Assembly: GCA_003970805.2 (NCBI GenBank)
Contig: CP051152.1
Location: 2,542,001-2,606,000, forward strand
Direction of reading: 5' to 3'
Length of the DNA stretch: 64,000 bases
DNA from: Undibacterium piscinae
GTDB lineage: Bacteria; Pseudomonadota; Gammaproteobacteria; Burkholderiales; Burkholderiaceae_D
Shown here: piece by piece, positions 1 through 9,460 of the stretch
Numbering within the stretch: position 1 is the stretch's first letter
How the letters are laid out: the number at the start of each line of letters is the position of its first letter
Made by a program: the position numbers and the translations under genes
The notes under the pieces: model-generated
The model's input: the letters and a program-made list of their open reading frames with translations, nothing else
Database searches by the model: none
Told to the model about the DNA's origin: nothing

Positions 1-1060
1 ACATCGCGGTAGATACGCTCGACCGGAAAATCGCTGACATAGCCGTAACCGCCGTGTATCTGTATCGCATCCGAGCACACTTTTTCCGCCATTTCCGAAG
101 CGAACAGTTTCGCCATTGCGGCTTCTTTCAGGCAAGGCTTGCCGGCGTCTTTCATGCTGGCGGCGTGCCAGATCAGTTGGCGTGCCGCCTCAATCTGGGT
201 CGCCATATCCGCCAATTTAAATTGCACAGACTGATGTTCAAAAATCGCCTTACCAAAGCTGGTACGGTCTTTAGCGTAGGCCAATGCCGCCTCGAAAGCG
301 GCGCGCGCCATGCCGACGGACTGCGAGGCAATACCGATGCGTCCGCCTTCCAGGCCGGACAAGGCGATCTTGTAACCTGGCCTTCTGCACCGATCAGGTT
401 TTCGGCAGGAATACGGCAATTTTCAAACAGGATTTGTGCCGTATCTGAGGAATGCTGACCCATCTTTTGCTCGATACCGGCGACGATATAACCCGGCGTC
501 TTGGTATCTACCCAAAACGCGCTAATGCCTTTTTTACCGGCTTCCTTATCGGTCACCGCCATCACGATGGCAACGTCGGCATTCTTGCCGCTGGTGATAA
601 ATTGCTTGACGCCGTTGAGCACGTACTCATTGCCTTCACGCCTTGCGGTAGTGCGCAATTCAGAGGCATCGCTGCCGGCATGCGGTTCGGTCAGGCAAAA
701 GGCGCCGAGCATCTCGCCCTGCGCCAGCGGAGTCAGCCATTGCTGTTTCTGCGCTTCGTTGGCATACATCATCGCGATACTGCACACCGGACAATTATTC
801 ACCGAGATCACGGTGGAAGTGCCACCGTCACCGGCCGCGATTTCTTCCAACACCAGCGCCAGCGACAGGTAATCCATACCGGCACCGCCATACTGTTCCG
901 GCACCGCCACACCATAGGCACCCATTTGCGCCAGCTCTTTTAATTCCGCTGCCGGAAAGTGATGTTCCTTATCCCAACGGGCGGCATTCGGAACCAGTTT
1001 TTCCTGGGAAAAAGCGCGCACGGCGTCGCGTATCATTTCGTGTTCTGCTGTGAGTAACAT
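1..1060 (-). CDS. Acyl-CoA dehydrogenase, 3' end beyond window, one frameshift
   Basis: FAD-dependent alpha,beta-dehydrogenation of an acyl-CoA thioester. The frame from 1060 shows the family signature LTEPHAGSD and the segment [15 protein letters not shown]. Homology then changes frame near position 379: the written frame degenerates after NLIGAEG, while another frame continues with [17 protein letters not shown] and, close to the window edge, HGGYGY and RIYRDV. One missing G on the minus strand explains this. The catalytic Glu region lies outside the window. It is the last visible gene of the minus-strand catabolic block and follows the SDR by 65 nt. Chain-length specificity cannot be judged. 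The frame break may be a sequencing error. Confidence 0.85.
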
Positions 1061-1125
1061 GTGAGCTTTTGATTAGAGTGCTGCGATGAATAAAAAATAA
1101 ATGAGCTTAGCGCAATGGAAAAATA

Positions 1126-1794
1126 TCACCAGGCGATAGGCTCACCCGTGTAATTTAGAAATTTCCCATTGTCGTCAAACGTTACCGCGGCCAGCGTAGC
1201 GCGCATCCCGGCAACACTCTGCTCTACGCTAATTTCGGCACCGGCTCCGCCCATTTCGGTTTGCACCCAACCCGGATGGAACGCGATACAGGTCGATTTT
1301 TTGCTAGTCAGTGAAATGTCTTTCAATACCGAATTTAAGGCGGCCTTGCTGGCGCGATACAACCAGCCGTCTGCATTGGTGCGCATGCCGATAGCGCCCA
1401 TACGTGAAGAGATCACCGCCAGTTTGCCGGCGGCATTCTCGACCAGCGGCAACACCATAGGCAGCAGGCGCATCGCGGCCAGCACATTGGTATGCATGAC
1501 CTGATCGAAGTGATCCTGTTGCGGTGACACCAGGCCAGCAGTACGCGGGCCAAAAACGCCGGCATTAAGTACCGCGATCTCGATTTTTTCGTCATCGAGC
1601 AACCAGCCCAAGCCAGCGCAATCATTAATATCATTGACATCGAGCGGCATAGGTTCGCACCCAAGCGCACGTAGTTCGGCTAAACCTTGTTCGGTTCTGG
1701 CGGTGGCGATCACGCGCCATCCCGCTGCGCGATACTGTCTTGCAAATTCGTGGCCGATACCACGTGAAGCGCCGATGATAAGTGCCGTTGGCAT
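1126..1794 (-). CDS. SDR family oxidoreductase (C-factor-like)
   Basis: Short-chain dehydrogenase/reductase of 222 residues. The Rossmann nucleotide-binding motif GASRGIG is at residues 8-14, an NAG motif near residue 80, and the catalytic Tyr-x3-Lys is YRASK. The ATG at 1794 is preferred; an in-frame TTG four codons upstream would only add MKEH before MPTALIIG. It sits between a thiolase and an acyl-CoA dehydrogenase on the same strand. A role in acyl-CoA or hydroxyacyl metabolism is plausible from context, but the substrate is unknown. Closest in general look to the CsgA/C-factor-like SDR group. Confidence 0.85.
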   Translation of the reverse strand: MPTALIIGASRGIGHEFARQYRAAGWRVIATARTEQGLAELRALGCEPMPLDVNDINDCAGLGWLLDDEKIEIAVLNAGVFGPRTAGLVSPQQDHFDQVMHTNVLAAMRLLPMVLPLVENAAGKLAVISSRMGAIGMRTNADGWLYRASKAALNSVLKDISLTSKKSTCIAFHPGWVQTEMGGAGAEISVEQSVAGMRATLAAVTFDDNGKFLNYTGEPIAW

Positions 1795-1884
1795 GTGTTC
1801 TTTCAACTGTATTGAATCAGACTAATTGATGACGCGGTGCCTGAACTTAGCTCAGTGCGCCGCGTATTTCTTACTTGGACAAGC

Positions 1885-3066
1885 TTAGATCAGCTCGATC
1901 GCCATCGCAGTACCTTCGCCGCCACCGATACACAGTGAAGCGACGCCGCGCTTCTTGCCTTGTTTTTTCAAGGCACCGATCAGGGTGATGATGATACGGG
2001 CACCGGAAGCACCGATAGGATGTCCCAGTGCGCAAGCGCCGCCATGCACGTTGATTTGCTCATGGCTGATGCCCAGGTCTTTCATGGCAGCCATAGGAAC
2101 GGCAGCAAACGCCTCGTTGATCTCAAACAGGTCAACATCCTTGGTGGTCCAGCCTATCTTCTTGTACAGCTTGTTGATCGCGCCGATAGGAGCGGTAGTG
2201 AACCAACCCGGTTCTTGCGCATGGGTGGCGTGACCGATGATCTTGGCGATCGGTGTCAGGCCCAGTTCCTTGGCCTTGGATTCGCGCATCAACACCAGAG
2301 CGGCAGCGCCGTCATTGATCGATGACGAAGACGCGGCGGTAATCGTGCCGTCTTTCTTGAACGCTGGCTTTAAGGCCGGGATCTTGTCGAGCTTGGCTTT
2401 CAACGGGCCTTCATCTTTCGAGATCACCACATCACCGCCACGGCCAGACACCGTCACAGGGGCGATTTCCCAATCAAAAGAACCATCGGCAGTAGCCGCT
2501 TGCGCACGCTTGACCGAAGCGATCGCAAAGGCGTCTTGCGCTTCACGCGTGAATTCATATTTAGCCGAGCAATCTTCGGCGAACGTCCCCATGGAGCGCC
2601 CCTTATCATAGGCGTCTTCCAGACCATCGAGCATCATGTGGTCAAAAATCTGACCGTGACCGATACGATAGCCACCGCGTGCCTTAGGGATCAGGTAAGG
2701 CGCATTGGTCATCGATTCCATCCCGCCGGTGACCAGAATTTCATTGCTGCCGGCCGTGATCGAATCAAACGCCATCATGGTCGCTTTCATCGCGGAACCG
2801 CACATCTTGGACAAGGTGACGGCACCTGTTGAAACCGGCAAACCGGCTGCCAGCAAGGCCTGGCGCGCAGGTGCCTGACCCTGGCCTGCCATCAGGCAGT
2901 TACCGAACAAGACTTCTTCGATCAGCTCAGGCTTGACGCCGGCACGCTCTACCGCCGCCTTGATGGCGACTGCGCCCAACTGGCTGGCAGTGACGCTAGA
3001 AAAATCACCCTGAAACGCCCCCATAGGGGTACGGGCGGCACCAACGATAACGATAGGATCATTCAT
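1885..3066 (-). CDS. Thiolase (acetyl-CoA C-acyltransferase)
   Basis: Thiolase of 393 residues, the usual length. It condenses two acyl-CoA molecules or cleaves a 3-ketoacyl-CoA. The active-site nucleophile Cys is in LSKMCGSAMKA (near residue 88), the His loop is NEAFAAVP and [16 protein letters not shown], and the second catalytic Cys is in SLCIGGGEG near the C-terminus. A GGAG ribosome-binding site lies 7 nt before the ATG. It is one of two thiolases in the window (the other is at 31816-32994), with clearly different sequence. Placement beside acyl-CoA dehydrogenases favours a degradative role, for example the end of leucine or fatty-acid oxidation. Biosynthetic use is not excluded. Confidence 0.93.
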   Translation of the reverse strand: MNDPIVIVGAARTPMGAFQGDFSSVTASQLGAVAIKAAVERAGVKPELIEEVLFGNCLMAGQGQAPARQALLAAGLPVSTGAVTLSKMCGSAMKATMMAFDSITAGSNEILVTGGMESMTNAPYLIPKARGGYRIGHGQIFDHMMLDGLEDAYDKGRSMGTFAEDCSAKYEFTREAQDAFAIASVKRAQAATADGSFDWEIAPVTVSGRGGDVVISKDEGPLKAKLDKIPALKPAFKKDGTITAASSSSINDGAAALVLMRESKAKELGLTPIAKIIGHATHAQEPGWFTTAPIGAINKLYKKIGWTTKDVDLFEINEAFAAVPMAAMKDLGISHEQINVHGGACALGHPIGASGARIIITLIGALKKQGKKRGVASLCIGGGEGTAMAIELI

Positions 3067-3128
3067 TTTGTATCTCCAGAGGTAGACTTACAGTGATTAG
3101 GATTAAATAAAGTATGTGTAGAGTATCT

Positions 3129-4961
3129 TTACTCAGCACCAAAAAAATCGCCTTCTATGCTGGTAACGGTCTGATTCTGGGCGGCGTCCGGCTTGCCCTG
3201 ATTGCAGAAGCGGATTTCCTGAGGGTAAGGAAACACGTCATCAACCTTGCCATCCAAAATGCGCTGCTTGCGGCCCTGCCAGTAAGAGGCTGTAAGCAGA
3301 TCTGCATGGTGGCGCATAAAATATTCACGCACTTTGAGATTGCCCAACAAAAAAGTACCGAACTGTTCGGGGAACACATCGTTCTTGCCTATCGAATACC
3401 AGGGCTCGGCCGACATCTCGTCTTCTTCATTGCGCGGCAGCGGAATGGTGCGGAAATTGCAGTCGGTGATGTATTCGATTTCATCGTAATCGTAAAACAC
3501 CACGCGGCCATGACGGGTCACGCCGAAGTTTTTATACAGCATATCGCCAGGGAAAATATTCGCACCGACCAGCTCCTTGATCGCATTGCCGTATTCAAAA
3601 ATGCCGTGCTCCATGGCCGCGTAATCGCCACGCTTTTCTGCTTCGGTAAGCCAGATATTCAAAGGCACCATGCGGCGCTCTATATATAGATGCTTGATGA
3701 TGACTTCATCGTGATTGACCTCCAGCAGCGAAGGTGCAAATTTCTTGATCTCGGCCAGCAACTCTTCGGAAAAACGCTCGCGCGGAAACGCCACATCTGA
3801 GTATTCCAAGGTATCGGCCATACGACCGACGCGATCATGGTTTTTCACCAGCAGGTATTTTTCCTTGATCATCGCCTTGGTGGTTTCCTTAGGCGGCGGG
3901 AAGTAATCCTTGATCAGTTTAAATACATACGGAAACGACGGCAACGCAAACACCAGCATCACCAAACCGCGGATACCGGGCGCGGCATCAATGATGTCCG
4001 ACGAATATTTAAGATGATGCAGAAAGTCGCGGTAAAACAGGTTTTTCCCATGTTTTTGCAAGCCCAGCATGGTGTAAATCTCGCTGCGCGGTTTTTTCGG
4101 CAGGATGCTGCGGATAAACTGCACATACGCCGACGGCACTTCCATATTCACCATGAAGTAAGCACGCGTGAAAGAGAACAAGACCGTGATCTGCATGGTA
4201 TCGAACAGCACGGTGTCTAGCACCAGTTCGCCCTTGCGGTTATGCATGATGGGCACCACAAACGGATACTCACGATTGCCGTTGATGCCCTTGCCTATGA
4301 TGTAGGCCGATTTATTCCGGTAAAACAGGCTGCCCAGCACCTGTATCTGATGATTCGGCTCTATCGCTGAGGTACCGAAAATAGAGCGCAGGCGCTGCTC
4401 CACCAGATCCACATCGCGCTGCAGGTCGGAAAAATTGGCGTTCAGCTGAAAATTGGTGACGATACGCTTGAGCGTAAAGTTCAAGCCATCCTTGGCCGGG
4501 TAATACACACGGTAAGTCGCCGGCGTATCTTCGCCTTCTATGTACTCGGTAGACGTGGCTGGCCGCACGAAAATAAAGTCATTGTGAAAATAATTTCTGT
4601 GCAGTAATTTGGTGCAGACCGTGTTGAAAAAAGTCTCGGCCAGCTCAGGCTGCAGGTGATCAATCAGCAAACCCATGTAATGCAGCTTGACCTCACGCCA
4701 GACCTCATCGGTCAGGTCGGCCTGCTGATACTCATCTTCCATGATTTGCACGCATTCCTTGACGCGTGCATCGTAAAACCCTATGCGTTCACGCGCCGCG
4801 TGCTGCGCCGCCTTCCAGTCACCACGCTCAAAATCCCGCTTTGCTCCATGACTGGAGTTGCGAAACAAGCGGTAATGCTTATCAAAACCGTCCAAAATCG
4901 TTCGGGCAATATCGAATGCGATCTGGGAAGACAAGAGTTTAGGAAAGGCAACTGGGGTCAT
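3129..4961 (-). CDS. aceK: Isocitrate dehydrogenase kinase/phosphatase
   Basis: AceK homologue of 610 residues, full length for the family. This single protein phosphorylates and dephosphorylates isocitrate dehydrogenase, so it sets the split between the TCA cycle and the glyoxylate shunt. Recognised from the N-terminus ([20 protein letters not shown]) and the kinase-like C-terminal half with [10 protein letters not shown] and [11 protein letters not shown]. Unusually there is no aceA or aceB next to it. Instead it lies between isovaleryl-CoA dehydrogenase and a thiolase, all on the minus strand. That fits a need for the glyoxylate shunt when growing on substrates that yield acetyl-CoA. A hairpin separates it from the upstream ivd gene, so co-transcription is uncertain. 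Confidence 0.95.
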   Translation of the reverse strand: MTPVAFPKLLSSQIAFDIARTILDGFDKHYRLFRNSSHGAKRDFERGDWKAAQHAARERIGFYDARVKECVQIMEDEYQQADLTDEVWREVKLHYMGLLIDHLQPELAETFFNTVCTKLLHRNYFHNDFIFVRPATSTEYIEGEDTPATYRVYYPAKDGLNFTLKRIVTNFQLNANFSDLQRDVDLVEQRLRSIFGTSAIEPNHQIQVLGSLFYRNKSAYIIGKGINGNREYPFVVPIMHNRKGELVLDTVLFDTMQITVLFSFTRAYFMVNMEVPSAYVQFIRSILPKKPRSEIYTMLGLQKHGKNLFYRDFLHHLKYSSDIIDAAPGIRGLVMLVFALPSFPYVFKLIKDYFPPPKETTKAMIKEKYLLVKNHDRVGRMADTLEYSDVAFPRERFSEELLAEIKKFAPSLLEVNHDEVIIKHLYIERRMVPLNIWLTEAEKRGDYAAMEHGIFEYGNAIKELVGANIFPGDMLYKNFGVTRHGRVVFYDYDEIEYITDCNFRTIPLPRNEEDEMSAEPWYSIGKNDVFPEQFGTFLLGNLKVREYFMRHHADLLTASYWQGRKQRILDGKVDDVFPYPQEIRFCNQGKPDAAQNQTVTSIEGDFFGAE

Positions 4962-5103
4962 AGTGGTCTCAGCAGTGAAAGGGAATATTCATTTAGTTAC
5001 AAATACTCCAAACCTGCATTTTTTGCAATCGTATGCGAACGGTCCATAGCAGTGTGTACAGCGCATACCACAGCATTCATCCTTCAAACATAAGATTAAA
5101 ACG

Positions 5104-5157
5104 CCCTATCCATGCGGCTTACAGAGCAAAAATGGCCTAGGAAGCGCATGGATAGGG
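5104..5157. terminator. Strong hairpin between ivd and aceK
   Basis: Perfect 13-bp inverted repeat: CCCTATCCATGCG at 5104-5116 and its complement at 5145-5157. The stem can extend by CTT/AAG after a single bulged base. A short T run follows in both directions (TTTT on either strand). It lies just after the ivd stop, so it may terminate or attenuate minus-strand transcription before aceK. Confidence 0.55.
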
Positions 5158-5176
5158 AGGTTTTAGAAATTTCCCA

Positions 5177-6361
5177 CTACATCGTTTCGGCAAACAATTC
5201 ACGGCCGATCAGCATGCGGCGGATTTCACTGGTACCGGCACCGATTTCATACAACTTGGCATCGCGCCACAAGCGGCCGACCGGATATTCATTGATATAG
5301 CCGTTGCCGCCCAGAGTCTGGATCGCTTCGCCCGCCATCCAGGTGGCTTTTTCGGCCGAGTACAAAATCGCGCCGGCAGCATCCTTGCGAATCGCACGTA
5401 TCGCTTCCGGATTCTTGGCGCGGTCGCAGGCCTGACCAACCGCGTAGACATAGGCCTTGCAAGCCATCATGGTTGAATACATGTCTGCCAATTTGCCTTG
5501 CATCAACTGAAATTCGCCGATCGCCTGACCAAACTGCTTGCGGTCATGCACATAAGGCACCACCACGTCCATACAGGCTTGCATAATGCCCAGCGGTCCG
5601 CCGGACAACACCGTGCGCTCGAAATCGAGGCCCGACATCAGAACATTCACGCCTCTACCCACACCACCGAGTACGTTTTCCAGCGGCACTTCGCAATCCT
5701 GGAACACCAACTCACCCGTGTGCGAACCGCGCATGCCGAGTTTGTCGAGCTTTTGCGCAATACTAAAACCCTTGAAATGTTTTTCGATCAGGAATGCGGT
5801 CATGCCGCGCGAACCGGCTTCCAGATCGGTTTTGGCGTAGACCACCAGGGTATCGGCATCCGGACCATTGGTGATCCACATTTTGTTACCGTTGAGGACG
5901 TAGCGATCGCCTTTCAGGTCGGCGCGCAATTTCATGCTGACCACGTCGGAACCGGCATTTGGCTCGGACATCGCCAAAGCGCCGATGTGCTCGCCGCTGA
6001 TCAGCTTAGGCAGATATTTGGCTTTTTGTTCGGCAGTGCCGTTGCGGTTGATCTGGTTGATGCACAGATTCGAGTGGGCGCCGTAAGACAAACCGACCGA
6101 AGCGGAAGCGCGCGAGATTTCTTCCATCGCGATGATGTGCGCCAGATAGCCCATATTCGCGCCGCCGTATTCTTCCGAAACGGTCATGCCGTGCACGCCC
6201 AAATCACCCAGTTTGCGCCACAGATCCATAGGAAACTGGTCGCTGCGATCTATCTCTGCCGCACGCGGGGCGATTTCGGCACTGGCAAATTGTTGTACGG
6301 CTTCGCGCAAAGCGGCGATATCTTCGCCATGATCAAAGGTCAAACCGGGTAAATGCAACAT
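5177..6361 (-). CDS. ivd: Isovaleryl-CoA dehydrogenase
   Basis: Acyl-CoA dehydrogenase of 394 residues, matching isovaleryl-CoA dehydrogenase (LiuA/Ivd), which converts isovaleryl-CoA to 3-methylcrotonyl-CoA in leucine degradation with FAD as cofactor. The sequence has [17 protein letters not shown], the FAD/substrate signature [30 protein letters not shown] and C-terminal QTLGGNGY and [12 protein letters not shown]. The LDFERTVL segment contains the internal Glu that acts as base in isovaleryl-type enzymes. It follows the thioesterase gene by 43 nt, and a MerR regulator lies upstream, so this looks like a LiuR-controlled transcription unit. The rest of the liu pathway (methylcrotonyl-CoA carboxylase etc.) is not in the window. 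Confidence 0.92.
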   Translation of the reverse strand: MLHLPGLTFDHGEDIAALREAVQQFASAEIAPRAAEIDRSDQFPMDLWRKLGDLGVHGMTVSEEYGGANMGYLAHIIAMEEISRASASVGLSYGAHSNLCINQINRNGTAEQKAKYLPKLISGEHIGALAMSEPNAGSDVVSMKLRADLKGDRYVLNGNKMWITNGPDADTLVVYAKTDLEAGSRGMTAFLIEKHFKGFSIAQKLDKLGMRGSHTGELVFQDCEVPLENVLGGVGRGVNVLMSGLDFERTVLSGGPLGIMQACMDVVVPYVHDRKQFGQAIGEFQLMQGKLADMYSTMMACKAYVYAVGQACDRAKNPEAIRAIRKDAAGAILYSAEKATWMAGEAIQTLGGNGYINEYPVGRLWRDAKLYEIGAGTSEIRRMLIGRELFAETM

Positions 6362-6404
6362 GTCGTCCTCACTGGGTTAAATTTCTTCATTTGTTTTTTA
6401 GTGC

Positions 6405-6893
6405 TTACGCAGCTACGTCAACCGCAGCTATGTCAACTTTAGGTGATCCCTTGGGAATCACAAATAAAGTTTGTTGCATAATTGCACACAATTTCTCTTT
6501 TCCCTGGTTCACCACAAACACGTCGGCACTGGTCACCACCAGGGTCTTGCCTGCCTTGAGTACCTTGCCGCGGGCGATCAACATATCGCCTATGGCCGGT
6601 GCCACAAAGTTAATCTTATATTCGGCAGTTAAGCACTCACTCACCGGCATCAGCTGTGTATTCGCGGCATAGCCACCAGCAGCGTCGGCCATGGTGCCGA
6701 TCACGCCACCATGAAAATAGCCATGTTGCTGGGTCACTGCGGCGCTCATAGGCAAGCTGATTTCACAGGCGCCGGGCGTCATGCTGGTCAGCCTGGCATT
6801 CCACGCCTGCATCACGCCCTGGGCGTTGAAGCTTTCCAGCAGCACCAGCGCCAGCTTGTAATCAAGCGTCGCCGAAGAGGTTTCATCACTCAT
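6405..6893 (-). CDS. PaaI-family hotdog thioesterase
   Basis: Single hotdog-fold protein of 162 residues that probably hydrolyses an acyl- or aryl-CoA thioester. Family features are the core HGYFHGGVIGTMADAAGGYA followed by TAEYKINFVAPAIGD. The HGG and the acidic residue in the central helix (MADAAG) are the usual active-site elements. The start at 6893 is chosen because GGAG sits 5 nt upstream; the GTG at 6899 lacks this spacing. It heads a short unit with ivd and lies directly downstream of the 7000-7027 palindrome, so it is likely under the MerR-type regulator encoded next to it. Confidence 0.85.
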   Translation of the reverse strand: MSDETSSATLDYKLALVLLESFNAQGVMQAWNARLTSMTPGACEISLPMSAAVTQQHGYFHGGVIGTMADAAGGYAANTQLMPVSECLTAEYKINFVAPAIGDMLIARGKVLKAGKTLVVTSADVFVVNQGKEKLCAIMQQTLFVIPKGSPKVDIAAVDVAA

Positions 6894-6999
6894 GAGCACT
6901 CCGTCAAAATTAAAAAATCCAGCTAAATTCAGTCACCCTATGCAGCGGGACTGCGCAAACGGCAAGAGCAAATTCCGGCAAGAGGAAAAATAATACGCT

Positions 7000-7027
7000 G
7001 AATTGACGTTTACGTAAACGTCAATTC
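7000..7027. promoter_or_regulatory. Perfect 28-bp palindrome, likely LiuR operator
   Basis: The half-site GAATTGACGTTTAC is followed immediately by its exact reverse complement. It lies between the MerR-family gene (7080-7490) and the thioesterase-ivd genes it would control. A related site, TTTACGTTAACGTCAA, is at 7569-7584 in front of the regulator gene. As I recall, LiuR operators carry ACGT-containing palindromes of this type. The assignment to LiuR is inference from context. Confidence 0.75.
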
Positions 7028-7079
7028 TATATCTGTCCTACATCTGTCGCATCTATCCGATTCAATTGCCGCCAAGACT

Positions 7080-7490
7080 TTATTCTGCGGACGGCTCTTC
7101 ACGCGCCTGCCCGGCCAGTGCCAGCAGGCGCTGACTCTCTTCTTCATGGGCGCTGATTTCCGCCAGCATGATTTCTATATCCTCGCGCTGCAATTCCAGC
7201 GCGGCGCGATGACGCGCCAGCACCACCAGAAAACTCTGTAGCTGAGGCTCGGTATCTTTCGGCGAGTCATACATATCGACCAGACTCTTGATATCAGACA
7301 GGCTCAGACCCAGACGCTTGCCGCGCAAGGTCAGCTTCAGGTGAGTGCGCTCACGGGCCGTATACACGCGGTTACGGCCACTAGGGCCCTCGCGGGTAGG
7401 ACTGATCAGGCCCTGGTCTTCGTAAAAACGAATCGCGCGCGGCGTGATGTCAAATTCTCTTGCGAGTTCGGTGATGGTATAGGTGGCCAT
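7080..7490 (-). CDS. liuR: MerR-family regulator, LiuR-like
   Basis: Regulator of 136 residues with an N-terminal MerR winged helix: YTITELAREFDITPRAIRFYEDQGLI, with the typical ARE/IRFYE pattern. A dimerisation coiled coil follows (about residues 80-125). There are no Cys residues, so it is not a metal or redox sensor of the usual type. The sequence and the neighbouring thioesterase and isovaleryl-CoA dehydrogenase genes fit LiuR, the regulator of branched-chain amino acid degradation. Candidate operators flank the gene on both sides. It is divergent from the MBL hydrolase gene at 7667, with about 175 bp between them. Confidence 0.82.
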   Translation of the reverse strand: MATYTITELAREFDITPRAIRFYEDQGLISPTREGPSGRNRVYTARERTHLKLTLRGKRLGLSLSDIKSLVDMYDSPKDTEPQLQSFLVVLARHRAALELQREDIEIMLAEISAHEEESQRLLALAGQAREEPSAE

Positions 7491-7568
7491 AGGGTCAAAA
7501 AAACGTCAATAAAGCATCAATACATACAGGGCAGCGATTTTCTGATTACAATCTCGGATAAATCGCAG

Positions 7569-7584
7569 TTTACGTTAACGTCAA
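7569..7584. promoter_or_regulatory. Second LiuR-type operator site
   Basis: TTTACGTTAACGTCAA lies in the divergent region between the MerR regulator (starts 7490, minus) and the MBL hydrolase (starts 7667, plus). It matches most of the 7000-7027 palindrome core. An additional half-site AACGTCAAT is at 7502-7510. This suggests autoregulation and possible control of the divergent gene. Confidence 0.55.
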
Positions 7585-7666
7585 ATAACGTTTAAACGCA
7601 TTGTAGGACATTCTGTCAGCGGAATTCCACAACAATGAGATGCCATAACAAAAAAGTGAGCAGACA

Positions 7667-8746
7667 ATGAATGCGCTGGAAATGCAACTGAACTACCCTT
7701 TGGGCGAAAACCTGCCGGAAGCGGGCAAAACCATACAAATCGCCCCCGGCGTCTTATGGCTCAGGATGGGACTGCCGTTTGCCCTCAATCACATTAACCT
7801 GTGGCTGATCGAAGACCACTACCAGACCGATGACGGCATGCTGCACGGCTGGACCGCAATCGACTGCGGGATCGCCAATGACGCCAGCCGCGACGCCTGG
7901 GAAGTGCTGTTCGGCGACAATAGCAGTACGACCGGCCTGCGTGGCTTGCCTATCGTCCGTGTGATCGCCACCCACTGCCATCCGGATCACGTCGGGCTGG
8001 CTGACTGGTTATGTTCGCGCTGGGATGCGCCCTTGTGGATGACCACCGGCGAATACGCGTTTGCCCGCATGATGGCGGCCAGCCTGCCCGGTGTCGATGG
8101 TTCGGCCATGTACCCTCACTTTAAAAAACACGGTCTGGTTGCACCGGAGATGCAGGAAAAAATTGCCGAACGCAAGAGCTATTACACCAAGCTGGTACCA
8201 GCCATGCCTAGCGCCTACCGTCGCCTGCAGGACGGGCAAGAGTTGCGTATCGGCGAGCATCACTGGCGCATCATCACCGGCTTTGGCCATTCGCCTGAGC
8301 ACGCCTCGCTGTATTGTGAGGCACTTAATTTGCTGATCTCGGGCGACATGCTGTTGCCGCGCATCTCTACCAATGTCTCGGTGTTTGCGGTCGAGCCGGA
8401 AGCCAATCCGGTTCAGCAATATCTCGATTCCTTACAAAAATATGGGGCGCTGCCAGACCAGGTGCTGATCTTGCCATCCCACGGCAAACCCTTTACCGGC
8501 ATCCATACACGCATCCGCCAGCTCAATGAGCATCACGCCGAGCGCTTGGCCGAAGTGGTCAGCGCCTGTGCCACGCCACGCTCCGCCACCGATATCGTAC
8601 CCATCATGTTCCGCCGCCCGCTAGACGCCCATCAGCTCACTTTTGCGCTGGGCGAAGCGCTGGCGCATCTGCACAAGCTGTGGTTTGACGGGGTCTTGCG
8701 CAGGGAACAGGGCGCGGACGGTGTGCTGCGCTTTGTCGTCAAATAA
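7667..8746 (+). CDS. MBL-fold metallo-hydrolase
   Basis: Metallo-beta-lactamase-fold protein of 359 residues. The metal-binding motif HCHPDH is seen at residues 103-108 (H103, H105, D107, H108), and a further ligand pattern in GFGHSPEHAS and LISGDM. The C-terminal 80 residues form a helical extension with winged-helix character, as in lactamase_B proteins with a BLACT/winged-helix tail. The substrate is unknown. It may be a CoA thioester or hydroxyacyl substrate, given the divergent LiuR-like gene and the shared operator region. The downstream LysE gene starts 18 nt later. Confidence 0.85.
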   Translation: MNALEMQLNYPLGENLPEAGKTIQIAPGVLWLRMGLPFALNHINLWLIEDHYQTDDGMLHGWTAIDCGIANDASRDAWEVLFGDNSSTTGLRGLPIVRVIATHCHPDHVGLADWLCSRWDAPLWMTTGEYAFARMMAASLPGVDGSAMYPHFKKHGLVAPEMQEKIAERKSYYTKLVPAMPSAYRRLQDGQELRIGEHHWRIITGFGHSPEHASLYCEALNLLISGDMLLPRISTNVSVFAVEPEANPVQQYLDSLQKYGALPDQVLILPSHGKPFTGIHTRIRQLNEHHAERLAEVVSACATPRSATDIVPIMFRRPLDAHQLTFALGEALAHLHKLWFDGVLRREQGADGVLRFVVK

Positions 8747-8764
8747 GCTTAGGAAATTCAACCG

Positions 8765-9391
8765 ATGATCGCTACCGAAACCCTGCTGAGCTTTTTTGGC
8801 ATCGCCCTGTTACTCGGCGTTTCGCCCGGCCCCGACAATATTTTTGTGCTGACCCAGTCAGCCTTGCGTGGTCGCTTGGCCGGGCTGATCGTGACGCTAG
8901 GCCTGTGCACCGGTTTACTGGTGCATACGGCAGCGGTGGCCTTGGGGGTGGCGGCGATTTTCCAGGCGTCGGCACTGGCATTCACCTTACTCAAAATGAC
9001 CGGTGCCGCGTACTTGCTGTATCTGGCATGGCAGGCATTGCGCGCCGCGCCCGATAAACTCGCCATCGGTGAAGCCAGTGCCCTCAAGGGCTGGCAATTT
9101 TACCGGCGCGGTATCGTGATGAATGTCACCAACCCTAAAGTCTCTATCTTCTTTCTGGCCTTCTTGCCGCAATTTGTGCAACCGCAGCTAGGCTCACTAC
9201 CCTGGCAAATCGCACAACTGGGGGCGGTATTTATGCTGGCAACCCTGTTGGTGTTCGGCAGCGTGGCATTGCTGGCGGGGTCGCTAGGGCGCAGGCTGGA
9301 ACGCTCCGGCCGCGCCCAACTCATCATGAACCGGGTGGCCGGCACGGTATTTATCGCGCTGGCAGCCAAGCTGATGATGACCGAACGCTAG
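8765..9391 (+). CDS. LysE/RhtB-family exporter
   Basis: Inner-membrane amino-acid exporter of 208 residues with about six hydrophobic segments. The family signature is near the N-terminus: LLLGVSPGPDNIFVL, followed by GRLAGLIVTLGLCTG. The NPKVSIFFLAFLPQF segment near residue 122 is also characteristic. It likely exports an amino acid such as homoserine, threonine or leucine; the substrate cannot be read from the sequence. It sits 18 nt after the MBL hydrolase gene and is probably co-transcribed with it. Confidence 0.9.
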   Translation: MIATETLLSFFGIALLLGVSPGPDNIFVLTQSALRGRLAGLIVTLGLCTGLLVHTAAVALGVAAIFQASALAFTLLKMTGAAYLLYLAWQALRAAPDKLAIGEASALKGWQFYRRGIVMNVTNPKVSIFFLAFLPQFVQPQLGSLPWQIAQLGAVFMLATLLVFGSVALLAGSLGRRLERSGRAQLIMNRVAGTVFIALAAKLMMTER

Positions 9392-9460
9392 CGCTGGTTT
9401 TGGGATGCGCTATCCCTGTTTCCCCCATGCTCCCCCCATGTTTTGCCGTCAACCCACTCC

